The translations under genes were made by a program, and so were the position numbers. The notes beneath the pieces are model-generated. The model did no database searches and was not told where the DNA came from. It saw only the letters and a program-made list of their open reading frames with translations. From JAFDZO01 sp044226845 (GTDB lineage: Bacteria > Bacteroidota > Ignavibacteria > Tepidaquicellales > Tepidaquicellaceae), in NCBI GenBank assembly GCA_044226845.1, contig JBGAGG010000002.1:62001-126000 (forward strand): 64,000 bases of DNA, read 5' to 3'. Shown piece by piece: positions 1-8,321 of this stretch (the first letter of the stretch is position 1; every line of letters begins with the position of its first letter).

Positions 1-812
1 TGAGTCCTGCCGCGCGGATCAATATAGATAGGAAGATCAGGTCTTACACCTTTTCGTTTATGTTCAACAATTGAAGCCATAAATTTCAGTCCGTCGAATG
101 CATCGTTAGCATAATATACATCACCTTTGTACAGTGCGCGTAAATCTCCTTCAACAAACCTTTTTGTTAATGCGGCGCCGCCGAGGATGACAGGAATTTC
201 CAGTCCTCTCTGATTCATCAGTTCAAGATTCTCTTTCATAATAGCGGTTGACTTCACAAGCAGTCCGCTCATGCCTATTGCATCTGCTTTATGCTCTTCG
301 TAAGCGGCAAGCATAGTTTCAATAGAGCATTTTATACCAAGGTTAATTACTTTGTATCCGTTATTTGTTAGAATAATATCTACAAGATTTTTACCGATAT
401 CATGCACGTCACCCTTTACTGTTGCAAGAATAACAATACCCTTTGAATTATCACCTTCGACTTTATCCATGTAAGGCTCAAGATAAGCAACGGCTGTTTT
501 CATACATTCAGCAGATTGCAGTACAAAAGGAAGCTGCATCTGTCCTGAACCGAAAAGCTCTCCCACAACTTTCATACCGTCAAGTAAAATATCGTTGATG
601 ATTTCAAGAGCTGAATATTTTTTTAATGCTTCTAACAGTTCGGAATCGATGCCGATTTTATCGCCGTCAATTATTCTGTTCTTAAGCTTTTCTTCTATAG
701 GAAGATTAACGTCATTCGATGTATCTCTTTTTTCAGTTTTTTTATCGGCATAGTACTCCATTAGCTCCTGCAATGGGTCATATACGCATCTGATATTCTT
801 TGTTTCTGACAT
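1..812 (-). CDS. metH: Methionine synthase cobalamin-binding module, separate polypeptide (partial, 3' end beyond window)
   Basis: About 270 residues are visible from the ATG at 812; the rest lies left of the window. The protein opens with a short linker, followed by the helical cap (roughly residues 40-115, with LPFVLQSAECMKTAVAYLEP) and the B12 Rossmann domain carrying DVHDIGKN. His137 of that DxHxxG motif is the expected lower cobalt ligand. GMSGLLVKSTAIMKENLE and ILGGAALTKRFVE are typical of MetH rather than of small methanogen corrinoid proteins. An in-frame TAG at 837-839 shows the reading frame does not extend upstream, so the homocysteine- and folate-binding domains must be encoded elsewhere. 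The expected role is carrying the methyl group from methyl-tetrahydrofolate to homocysteine in the cytoplasm. Whether a reactivation domain follows cannot be seen. Confidence 0.87.
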   Translation of the reverse strand, partial: MSETKNIRCVYDPLQELMEYYADKKTEKRDTSNDVNLPIEEKLKNRIIDGDKIGIDSELLEALKKYSALEIINDILLDGMKVVGELFGSGQMQLPFVLQSAECMKTAVAYLEPYMDKVEGDNSKGIVILATVKGDVHDIGKNLVDIILTNNGYKVINLGIKCSIETMLAAYEEHKADAIGMSGLLVKSTAIMKENLELMNQRGLEIPVILGGAALTKRFVEGDLRALYKGDVYYANDAFDGLKFMASIVEHKRKGVRPDLPIYIDPRGRT

Positions 813-886
813 AAAATTATTTAGCTCGTAATTTAACTAGTATATAGAGTTAAAAAAATGCAATAATTCATTTTTGCAGATAACTT

Positions 887-1363
887 CTATTTACTTTTTT
901 CAAACAGGAACTCTTCTTTAACAGTATTATCTTCTCTGCGTATAATTCTTGCGCGGAGTTTATCTCCTTCAAATTTATAGCTCACTTTATTTTTATCACT
1001 TTCGCTTTCATACAAAAGTTCATCACCTGCAGCTTTTACGACTTCAAGTTTTATTTTTCTATCCTTTATTAATGCATTAAAATAAAATTTACCGTCAGCC
1101 TCTTTTCCAAGTTCCATAATTTCTTCGAATACAACTTTATCTTTAGCAATCATTTGGCTTTTTCCTTTGTACAGAGTGTCGTTAACTTTTTCCCAGGTTT
1201 CATACATTATTGCATTATCGTATTTTATTTCCCATTTGCCGGTAAGTTTATCCATCAAAGAGGTATTGATTGTCTGGCTCATAACTGTTGTGTTTAAAAT
1301 TAGAAAAACAAAGAGGGGAGAGAATTTAGAAAATAATTTAATTAAGAACATTCTTAATTTCAT
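887..1363 (-). CDS. Small secreted protein, DUF6265-like
   Basis: The 158-residue product begins with a hydrophobic signal sequence (about residues 5-29, cleavage plausible after VMSQ). The mature part is a compact beta-rich domain with a GKWEIKYDN start and a WEKVNDTLYKGKS motif. This resembles the small lipocalin-like proteins grouped as DUF6265, which have the form G.W followed by W...(D)TL.G.S. That assignment is by eye and tentative. It is probably periplasmic or surface-located. It sits alone on the reverse strand between metH and the divergent amidohydrolase, whose start is only 46 bp away, so the two share a short divergent promoter region. No catalytic residues are recognisable. Confidence 0.7.
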   Translation of the reverse strand: MKLRMFLIKLFSKFSPLFVFLILNTTVMSQTINTSLMDKLTGKWEIKYDNAIMYETWEKVNDTLYKGKSQMIAKDKVVFEEIMELGKEADGKFYFNALIKDRKIKLEVVKAAGDELLYESESDKNKVSYKFEGDKLRARIIRREDNTVKEEFLFEKSK

Positions 1364-1409
1364 ATTAAAATTGTTTTATACTGTTTAAATTAGTCCAACA
1401 AATATTAAA

Positions 1410-2966
1410 ATGAAAACCCTTTTTTTAAATTCAAAAGTCTGGCTTAAGAAAAATTACTTTGCTGAAGCAATCGGAGTAGACTCGGATACAGGCAAAATAA
1501 TTTTTATTGGTAAAAACCACGATGCGCTGAAATTCGATTATAATGATATAATAGATTTGAACGGCAAAGTTATGCTTCCTGCGTTCAATGATAACCATGT
1601 TCATCTGGTAAAAGGCGCATTGGTTAGCTCTGAATTAAATCTAAGACGCGTATCAACTTCCGAAGAGTTCAGGAATGAAATATTAAAGTATAAAGCCGAA
1701 TTAAAACCCGGTAAGTGGATTCAGGGAGGATATTTTTCAGATTCAAACTTCTCTGAAAAGTTTACAATAGATAAAAATTATTTAGACAGTATAAGTTCCG
1801 ATGTGCCGATGTTTATATCAAGGTTTGATATTCATTCCTGCTTTGTAAATTCAAAAGCTCTTGAGTTTATAAATCACTTTAAAAATCATTCGTTCAATGA
1901 CGATGAACTGATAAAAGATTCGAACGGAAATTTAACTGGTGAGTTAAAAGAGCGGGCGATGTATGAACTGCAATCTATGATTCCGCAGAAAACAATTGAA
2001 GAAAAAGCTGAAGATGTAAAAAAGCAAATAGCGGAGTTTTTTTCACTGGGAATCACCGCTATATCAGATATTACACTGCCGGAAGATCTGGATATTTATG
2101 AATATCTTTTTAACAAAGGTGAGCTGAATTTACACATAAATTCCATCCTTCCGTTTGAAGAGTTTTATAATATAGATAAGCATAAAGAAAGATTTGCAAA
2201 ATTTAATGAAATAAGATTTAGATGCTTTAAAGCATTCTATGACGGCTCGCTTTCCAGCAGGACGGCATATTATTTAAAGAATTATAAAAATTCCGATATG
2301 CGCGGAATAAGGACTGAGTACATCAACACAGGCGAGTTCCATAAGACTGCTCTCGAAATAGATAAAGCAGGCTACCAGATGGCAGTGCATGCCATAGGCG
2401 ATTTATCAGTAAGTGAGCTGCTTGATCTCAATGCCGAGCTTGATCTTATTCACGGAGCAAGGAACAGGAAATTCCGAATTGAACATGCGCAGCATATTCA
2501 GCCTGAAGATTTCCGTCTATTTGATGTGCTTAAAATTTTAGCTTCAGTCCAACCCTCGCATTTATTTTCCGATGCATCGACTTCGTATGAGTTAAGGAAC
2601 GATTATCAGACAACACATAACTATTCAGAGCTTTTAAAATATAATGTAAAGCTTTGCTTCGGCACGGATTTCCCCATAGTATCGGCTTCGCCGTTTGAAA
2701 CAATTTATTATGCCATAACACGCAAAGCAAAAGGATTTGAAAGTGGTTTCCTCCCTGAAAACAGTATAAATTTATATGACTGTCTTGATGCGTATACCGT
2801 TAATAATGCTTACGGCTCAAATGAAGACCATATTACAGGGGCTTTACGGACTGATATGCGCGCTGATTTGATTGTATTAAATGAAAATATATTTGAATCA
2901 AACCCTGATGATATACGTTTTATAAAAGTAGAAATGACTTATAAAAACGGTGCCAGAGTTTATTAA
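1410..2966 (+). CDS. Amidohydrolase, YtcJ-like (Amidohydro_3)
   Basis: A 518-residue cytoplasmic metal-dependent hydrolase of the amidohydrolase superfamily. It has a short N-terminal beta-sandwich segment, then PAFNDNHVH (His63 and His65 as metal ligands). AIGD (His327), EHAQH (His359) and FGTDFP (Asp420) follow at the family positions, and the beta-sandwich closes at the C-terminus. Its length is normal for YtcJ-type proteins, which hydrolyse C-N bonds in poorly defined substrates (a formamide/amide deacylase type of reaction). All metal-binding positions are present, so it should be active. It is followed 12 bp later by an M1 peptidase lipoprotein, with which it may be co-transcribed. The true substrate cannot be told. 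Confidence 0.9.
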   Translation: MKTLFLNSKVWLKKNYFAEAIGVDSDTGKIIFIGKNHDALKFDYNDIIDLNGKVMLPAFNDNHVHLVKGALVSSELNLRRVSTSEEFRNEILKYKAELKPGKWIQGGYFSDSNFSEKFTIDKNYLDSISSDVPMFISRFDIHSCFVNSKALEFINHFKNHSFNDDELIKDSNGNLTGELKERAMYELQSMIPQKTIEEKAEDVKKQIAEFFSLGITAISDITLPEDLDIYEYLFNKGELNLHINSILPFEEFYNIDKHKERFAKFNEIRFRCFKAFYDGSLSSRTAYYLKNYKNSDMRGIRTEYINTGEFHKTALEIDKAGYQMAVHAIGDLSVSELLDLNAELDLIHGARNRKFRIEHAQHIQPEDFRLFDVLKILASVQPSHLFSDASTSYELRNDYQTTHNYSELLKYNVKLCFGTDFPIVSASPFETIYYAITRKAKGFESGFLPENSINLYDCLDAYTVNNAYGSNEDHITGALRTDMRADLIVLNENIFESNPDDIRFIKVEMTYKNGARVY

Positions 2967-2978
2967 TGAACATATCAG

Positions 2979-4625
2979 ATGAATAAAATTAAGTTTTTAG
3001 TTGCGCTCTCTCTGCTGCCACTCCTGGTAATTTCTTGCACATATATTCCCTTCTTTAACAAAATAAAAGATCAGTTTATACAAAATGAACGCGTTGATGA
3101 TTCGTTAATTATAAAAGAGCAGAATAAGTTTGACGTACTTGAAAACAAGTTAAAATTCAGATTCGACATTCCTCAAAAAGTATTGTTCGGAGATGTTACT
3201 ACAGTCCTGAAAGTTCTATCCGATTCACTCGATAAGGTTTACCTGAATTTTTATGAGAACCTTGATATTCATTTTGTAAAATATAAAAACGAAAACTTAA
3301 AATACGATAGGGAGAATAATTATCTTATTGTTGAAAAAAAGTTTAACAGGAATGATACAGTTCAAATTCAAATTAGTTATTCCGGAACCCCGGAAGCAGA
3401 GGGCTTTTCTTCATTTGAGTTTACGACTATAGACGGAGCGACAAATGTATATTCATTAAGCGAGCCTAATTACGCTCCCACATGGTGGCCGTGCAAGGAC
3501 AGAATTGAGGATAAATTTTTAGTAACTGTAGAAGCCGAATATCCCGATAGCTTAATGCTTGCCACACAAGGAAAACTGCTTGAAAGAACGGAAGAGAACG
3601 GATTAATAAAAGAAAAAAGAAAATCTCAATATCCGATTTCTACTTATCTTGTTTCAATAAACCTTGGAAAATTTTCTAACTGGTCTGACATTTATACAAC
3701 ACAGGATAGTCTGCTCTCAATGCCTGTCAGTTACTATGCTTTTCCTTCATATCTTCAGGATGCAAAGTTTGACTGGGAGCGAACGCCTGAAATGATAAAC
3801 TTTTATTCGTCTTTATTTGGAGAGTATCCATTCTTAAACGAAGGCTATGGAATGGCAATGTTCGGATGGAGTAACGGCGCAATGGAGCATCAGACAATTT
3901 CCAGCATGGGCTATAACACTGTCACCGGAAATAAAGCGTACGAAAAAATTGTTGCGCACGAGCTTGCTCATCAGTGGTTTGGGGATGCAGTCACTCCGGC
4001 TTCATGGAAAGATATCTGGCTAAACGAAGGCTTTGCAACTTACTCGGAAGGGTTGTGGATAGAGTATGATAAAGGCAAGGATGCATTAAGCAGATTTATG
4101 GATAGAAGCGATAACGGATATTTTTATGGAACATTGTATAATCCTCCTGTGAATTTATTTGGCCCTGTATCATACAATAAAGGCGGCTGGTGTTTGCACA
4201 TGCTGCGCGGAGTGGTGGGCGATTCTGTTTTTTTTAAGACACTGCGCGAGTATTATATCACTCATAAATTCGGCATAGCTTCAACGTTTGATTTCCAATT
4301 TGTCTGTGAAAAAAATTACGGGAAAAATCTTGACTGGTTCTTTGATGAATGGGTGTTCAAAGGAACGGGAAGGCCTGAATATGAATTTAAGTTAACACGA
4401 AATGGTTCAGAGTTTAAGATAATTCTTAAACAGGTGCAGGAAGATATGGTCTATACAATGCCTGTAACGTTTGAAATTGTGACCGATAACGAGACTAAAA
4501 AATTTACTTTCTTTAATGATAAAAGAGAACAGGATTTTACAGGAGAGATCCAGGGCAGAGTAAAAAATGTTATACTCGACCCTGATAACTTTATTCTGAA
4601 AAAAATTAAGAAGAGCAGCTTTTAA
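2979..4625 (+). CDS. M1 family metallopeptidase, lipoprotein
   Basis: The 548-residue protein starts with a lipoprotein signal (LLVISC, lipobox Cys at about residue 20), so it should be anchored in the envelope. It carries the hallmark GAMEH substrate-binding loop and the HExxH zinc site (HELAHQWFGD, His327, Glu328, His331) with the third ligand in NEGFAT (Glu350), which is the standard HExxH-18-E spacing. These are gluzincin aminopeptidase features. The protein is shorter than PepN-type enzymes and lacks most of the large C-terminal helical domain, as in the short bacteroidal M1 forms. It probably trims peptides in the periplasm or at the outer membrane. It lies 12 bp downstream of the amidohydrolase. 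Confidence 0.93.
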   Translation: MNKIKFLVALSLLPLLVISCTYIPFFNKIKDQFIQNERVDDSLIIKEQNKFDVLENKLKFRFDIPQKVLFGDVTTVLKVLSDSLDKVYLNFYENLDIHFVKYKNENLKYDRENNYLIVEKKFNRNDTVQIQISYSGTPEAEGFSSFEFTTIDGATNVYSLSEPNYAPTWWPCKDRIEDKFLVTVEAEYPDSLMLATQGKLLERTEENGLIKEKRKSQYPISTYLVSINLGKFSNWSDIYTTQDSLLSMPVSYYAFPSYLQDAKFDWERTPEMINFYSSLFGEYPFLNEGYGMAMFGWSNGAMEHQTISSMGYNTVTGNKAYEKIVAHELAHQWFGDAVTPASWKDIWLNEGFATYSEGLWIEYDKGKDALSRFMDRSDNGYFYGTLYNPPVNLFGPVSYNKGGWCLHMLRGVVGDSVFFKTLREYYITHKFGIASTFDFQFVCEKNYGKNLDWFFDEWVFKGTGRPEYEFKLTRNGSEFKIILKQVQEDMVYTMPVTFEIVTDNETKKFTFFNDKREQDFTGEIQGRVKNVILDPDNFILKKIKKSSF

Positions 4626-4631
4626 AAATTA

Positions 4632-5153
4632 TTATTTAAAAGCCGGAATATATCTTTCTTTTAAAATTCCGATGTGATGTTTTGTATGTCCACTTATTAT
4701 ATATGCCAATGCGCGCACCGATACAGGCGAGCCGTTTGCAGTTCCTTTCAAAGCAAGCTTTTTCTCATCAAGGCTTTTAAACAATTCGATATTCGCTCTT
4801 CGCAAAGCAGTGAACTCATCAAGTAAAGAAGACATGCTTCTTTCATCAAAGTCGCCGTTTTTTACGTAGAGATTTTCTTCAAATCCTGAAAGAGGTGTTT
4901 TATCTTTTCTTGAAATTCTCAACGCTCTGTAACCGAAAATTCTTTCCGCATCCATAATATGACCGAGTAATTCTTTTACGCTCCATTTACCTTTCTCGTA
5001 TCTGAAAGTCTGTTTATCACCTTTAACGGAACCGAATGATTTTTTTATTTGAAGTATCTGGTCTTCTAAATTTTTTAATATATCGGGTTCAGTATTTAAA
5101 TCGATGTAATGCTTATAATATGATGCGCTTTCGCTGGCTGCAGGTTTTTTCAT
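4632..5153 (-). CDS. DinB-like four-helix protein
   Basis: The 173 residues form the DinB/YfiT-like putative metalloenzyme fold. The first helix has the metal-binding His in LLGHIMDAERIFGYRALRI, and the C-terminal helix carries GHTKHHIGILKERY with the paired histidines. The family includes metal-dependent transferases using bacillithiol or mycothiol and many members of unknown role; a damage-response role is only historical. There is no signal peptide, so it is cytoplasmic. The gene ends 7 bp from the stop of the convergent M1 peptidase gene. A distant relative lies at 46931-47434. Confidence 0.85.
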   Translation of the reverse strand: MKKPAASESASYYKHYIDLNTEPDILKNLEDQILQIKKSFGSVKGDKQTFRYEKGKWSVKELLGHIMDAERIFGYRALRISRKDKTPLSGFEENLYVKNGDFDERSMSSLLDEFTALRRANIELFKSLDEKKLALKGTANGSPVSVRALAYIISGHTKHHIGILKERYIPAFK

Positions 5154-5236
5154 TTTTTATTAAAATTTAAAGCTTAATTTATGTAATATATTTTTCATTT
5201 GAAATTTATTTAATCTTTGATACATTGATATAAATA

Positions 5237-5254
5237 TACATAAGCGCTTATGTA
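5237..5254. promoter_or_regulatory. Perfect palindrome, candidate MarR operator
   Basis: TACATAAGCGCTTATGTA is a perfect 18-bp palindrome that ends 37 bp before the start codon of the MarR-GNAT gene. MarR dimers normally bind 16-20 bp palindromes near their own promoter, so this is the best candidate autoregulatory site. Binding itself is inferred. Confidence 0.6.
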
Positions 5255-5291
5255 ACTTTTAAAAACTTACAACGTAAACCCCTCATATAAA

Positions 5292-6245
5292 ATGAAAACA
5301 AATGTAATTAGAAAAGCAGGCAGACTGGCTTTAGGAACACGGATAAAATTACTCGCGGAAAAAATGCTTCAGGACGGCTCTGAGATTTACAAATACCTTA
5401 ATATAGATTTCGAGCCGCGATTTTTTGCCGTCTTTTATCTTTTAAAAGACTATCCGTCTTTATCAGTAACTGAAATCGCGAATCATATTGGTATATCACA
5501 GCCGGCCGTCACACAGATTTTGAATTCGATGATTAAAAAAAATCTTGTAAAGATGATAAAAGATAAAGTCGATACAAGAAAAAAAATAATTACAATCTCA
5601 AAAAAAGGGGAGGCAATGCTTCCGCAGCTTATTCCGTTATGGAAGGATTTTGAATTAGGAGTCGGAGAAATTTTTGAAAAAGCTAATATAAATATACTTG
5701 AGGTTCTGGATAAAATTGAAAACGGCATTGAAGAGAAAAGCATCTTTGACAGAGTAACTGAGAGAGTTAAAAAAAGACTTAGAGATAATGTAAAAATTAT
5801 AAATTACCGACCTGAATATAAAGCGTATTTTAAGAATTTAAATTTAGAATGGCTGAATTTTTATTTTGAAGTAGAAGCAATTGATAAAAAAATATTAAAT
5901 AACCCAGAGAGTGAAATTCTAGATAACGGCGGTATGATATTTTTCGCATTGATAGATGACAAAGTAATCGGTACATGCGCGTTAATAAAAACAGGTGATA
6001 CTTTTGAGCTTAGCAAAATGGCGGTAACGGAATCTGCAAGAAGCAAGCAGGCAGGATATGTATTGTGCGATGCTGCAATTAAATATGCGAAAGAAAAAAA
6101 TGCTAAAACTATTTTTCTCAGCACAAGCCAGAAGCTTGAAGCTGCACTAAATCTTTATAACAAATTCGGATTTCTTCCTATGGAAATTTCCGAAAAAGAC
6201 AAAAAATATAAACGCGATACTTTCAAAATGATTCTTCCCTTGTAA
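5292..6245 (+). CDS. MarR-family regulator fused to a GNAT acetyltransferase
   Basis: The 317-residue protein has an N-terminal winged helix. The recognition helix region is about residues 55-80 (SVTEIANHIGISQPAVTQIL), followed by the wing with DTRKK. It is joined to a C-terminal acetyltransferase domain (about residues 165-317) with an acetyl-CoA-binding region around MAVTESARSKQAGYVLC and the closing ALNLYNKFGF. MarR-GNAT fusions are known in several phyla, but their substrates are mostly unknown. The 18-bp palindrome just upstream suggests autoregulation. There is no signal peptide. It could sense a small molecule through either domain; the sequence does not decide this. Confidence 0.9.
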   Translation: MKTNVIRKAGRLALGTRIKLLAEKMLQDGSEIYKYLNIDFEPRFFAVFYLLKDYPSLSVTEIANHIGISQPAVTQILNSMIKKNLVKMIKDKVDTRKKIITISKKGEAMLPQLIPLWKDFELGVGEIFEKANINILEVLDKIENGIEEKSIFDRVTERVKKRLRDNVKIINYRPEYKAYFKNLNLEWLNFYFEVEAIDKKILNNPESEILDNGGMIFFALIDDKVIGTCALIKTGDTFELSKMAVTESARSKQAGYVLCDAAIKYAKEKNAKTIFLSTSQKLEAALNLYNKFGFLPMEISEKDKKYKRDTFKMILPL

Positions 6246-6299
6246 ATTAATCAGCGACTTTTTAAAACTTCATATGTCATACTTTAAAAAATTAATTCT

Positions 6300-7628
6300 A
6301 TGAAAACACTAATAACAATCTTACTATTTATGATGGCATTCAAATTACAGGCGCAGCAGCAGCGCCCCGATGTAAAGCTTGATTCAAAAATGAAATCGGA
6401 AGCTATAGCAAATCTCTCAAAAACTCTCATCGAAAATTATATTTTTTTAGATGTTGCTCAAAAAGTTGAAACAATGCTTAACGACAATCTCAAAAATAAA
6501 GTTTACGATAAAATTGAAGACCCGAGAGAGTTTTCACAGGTAATTACTAACGATCTGCAATCCATTACCCATGATAAACATCTTCGTTTCGGATTTAATC
6601 CTGAAATGGCTGCAGATTTATTAAGCGCAGGCAATGACGAGGAAAACAATCCTATTCTTCGGAAAAAATACGAAGAAGAAATGAGACAAAATAATTACGG
6701 GTTTAAGAAATTAGAAATTTTGAACGGCAATATCGGCTATATAGACTTGCGTGGATTTACAGATGTAACCATTGCTAAAGAAACCGGAGCAGCTGCAATG
6801 AATTTTCTATCCAACACTAATGCTATTATTTTTGATCTCAGAGAGAATGGCGGCGGTGACCCCAATATGGTGCAGTTTCTTTGCAGTTATCTTTTTGACG
6901 GTAAAGTGCATCTGAATGATCTGTATTACAGGAAAAAAGATGAAACAACTGAGTACTGGACTTTGGAAACAGTCCCCGGGAAAAAAATGCCAAAGATGGA
7001 TATTTATGTGCTCACTTCAAAGTTCACTTTTTCCGGAGCAGAAGAGTTTACGTACAACTTAAAAAATCTTAAGCGCGCAACTATCATAGGGGAAAATACA
7101 GGCGGCGGCGCTAATCCCGGAGGCGGAATGAGAATTTCTGAATTCTTCACAGCATTCATCCCTACAGGAAGAGCAATAAATCCTATAACAAAAACTAATT
7201 GGGAAGGAACAGGAATTGCGCCTGATATCGCTTGCAAAAAAGAAGATGCTCTTACAATTGCGCAGATAGAAATATTTAAAAAACTTGCAGCTAATACTAA
7301 TTCAGAAGAAAAGAAGAATGAGTATAAATGGAATATCGAACCGCTCGAAGCAGAGATTAATCCAGTAATTGTCTCTCCTGATGTTTTACAGAAATACGCC
7401 GGAGACTACGGAATAAGAAAAGTTTATTTTGAGAGCGGCCAGTTAATTTACGAAAGACCGGGTGTATTAGGCAAAACAAAACTCGTTCCTATCAGAGCTG
7501 ATTACTTTGCGCTTGATGGAAGAGATAACTTCAGAGTAAAATTTAATACTGATGCGTCCGGCAATGTAATATCATTAACGGGAATGTATTCAGACGGCAT
7601 GCAGGAAGAAAATAAAAAAATAAATTAA
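6300..7628 (+). CDS. S41 family peptidase, secreted
   Basis: A 442-residue protein with an N-terminal signal peptide (cleavage near LQAQ, about residue 19). An IRBP-like N-terminal domain is followed by an S41 (tail-specific protease) catalytic domain with GNIGYIDLRGF, an IIFDLRENGGGDP strand, and the nucleophile in TFSGAEEF (Ser245) followed by GENTGGGANPG. No PDZ domain is evident, which fits the interphotoreceptor retinoid-binding-protein-like branch rather than CtpA. The residues after about 350 form an extra C-terminal domain. It probably cleaves peptides in the periplasm. It is followed by a clear terminator. Confidence 0.9.
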   Translation: MKTLITILLFMMAFKLQAQQQRPDVKLDSKMKSEAIANLSKTLIENYIFLDVAQKVETMLNDNLKNKVYDKIEDPREFSQVITNDLQSITHDKHLRFGFNPEMAADLLSAGNDEENNPILRKKYEEEMRQNNYGFKKLEILNGNIGYIDLRGFTDVTIAKETGAAAMNFLSNTNAIIFDLRENGGGDPNMVQFLCSYLFDGKVHLNDLYYRKKDETTEYWTLETVPGKKMPKMDIYVLTSKFTFSGAEEFTYNLKNLKRATIIGENTGGGANPGGGMRISEFFTAFIPTGRAINPITKTNWEGTGIAPDIACKKEDALTIAQIEIFKKLAANTNSEEKKNEYKWNIEPLEAEINPVIVSPDVLQKYAGDYGIRKVYFESGQLIYERPGVLGKTKLVPIRADYFALDGRDNFRVKFNTDASGNVISLTGMYSDGMQEENKKIN

Positions 7629-7640
7629 TCCGCAATTATT

Positions 7641-7668
7641 TCCGCCCGGGTTTTACGGGCGGAATCTT
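7641..7668 (+). terminator. Intrinsic terminator after the S41 peptidase gene
   Basis: The stem TCCGCCCG (7641-7648) pairs with CGGGCGGA (7656-7663) across a 7-nt loop. An ATCTTTT tract follows. It lies 13 bp after the stop codon. Confidence 0.8.
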
Positions 7669-7748
7669 TTCTCCACTTAACTTGCAGTAAAAAATATAAG
7701 AGTTGAAAAACTCATTCATCATAATTATTTTCCCCTAAATAAATTTCT

Positions 7749-8216
7749 ATGGAAACTATTTTAAGCAATTTAGTTTTAATAGGGCTGGCTGGCATTTGTA
7801 TCATCTTCATTCTTTTCTATGTGAAAAGATTCAATTCTAAAACCTACGGTAAAAAAACCTCTGCAATGCTTGATACTATCGATGGAGTTGCTGAACTCGG
7901 ATTTCAGAGAACTGAAACCGGATTTGCAGGACCATACAGAGATTTTCAGGTTCACATTTTTGCTACTACTGCACCCGGAGCGTTGAACAACAGGTTTCAG
8001 GTAGTTGTTGCTGTTGCGCCTGAACCGGGACAATTAAAGGGTATCGGCGGATTCTTCAGTAATTATCTTGTAATTGGAGAGCAGCCCGGTTTTGCTTATG
8101 CGGGATTTATATTAAACCCCAACCTTTATAATGATGCTGAACAAAATCTCAAGCGAAGACTGGACGTTCTCATCGACATGCTTGTTGACGCAAAAGTGAA
8201 GCCGTATAGAGCGTAG
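7749..8216 (+). CDS. Single-span membrane protein of unknown function
   Basis: The 155 residues comprise one N-terminal membrane helix (about residues 6-25, IGLAGICIIFILFYV) and a soluble domain of about 120 residues containing GFQRTETGFAGPYRDFQVHI and a C-terminal amphipathic stretch. No family is recognised. The lack of a cleavage site suggests it stays anchored in the inner membrane. The gene stands alone between a terminator and the large subtilisin gene, with about 110 bp of non-coding DNA on each side. Confidence 0.7.
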   Translation: METILSNLVLIGLAGICIIFILFYVKRFNSKTYGKKTSAMLDTIDGVAELGFQRTETGFAGPYRDFQVHIFATTAPGALNNRFQVVVAVAPEPGQLKGIGGFFSNYLVIGEQPGFAYAGFILNPNLYNDAEQNLKRRLDVLIDMLVDAKVKPYRA

Positions 8217-8321
8217 AGATATATATTTTCTCCCTTGAAATTGTTTATCAAAAAATCAAATTTAGATTAAAACTCTCGGAGAATACCTATAGCCGATTTA
8301 TACCTCATTTAACCACACTTA

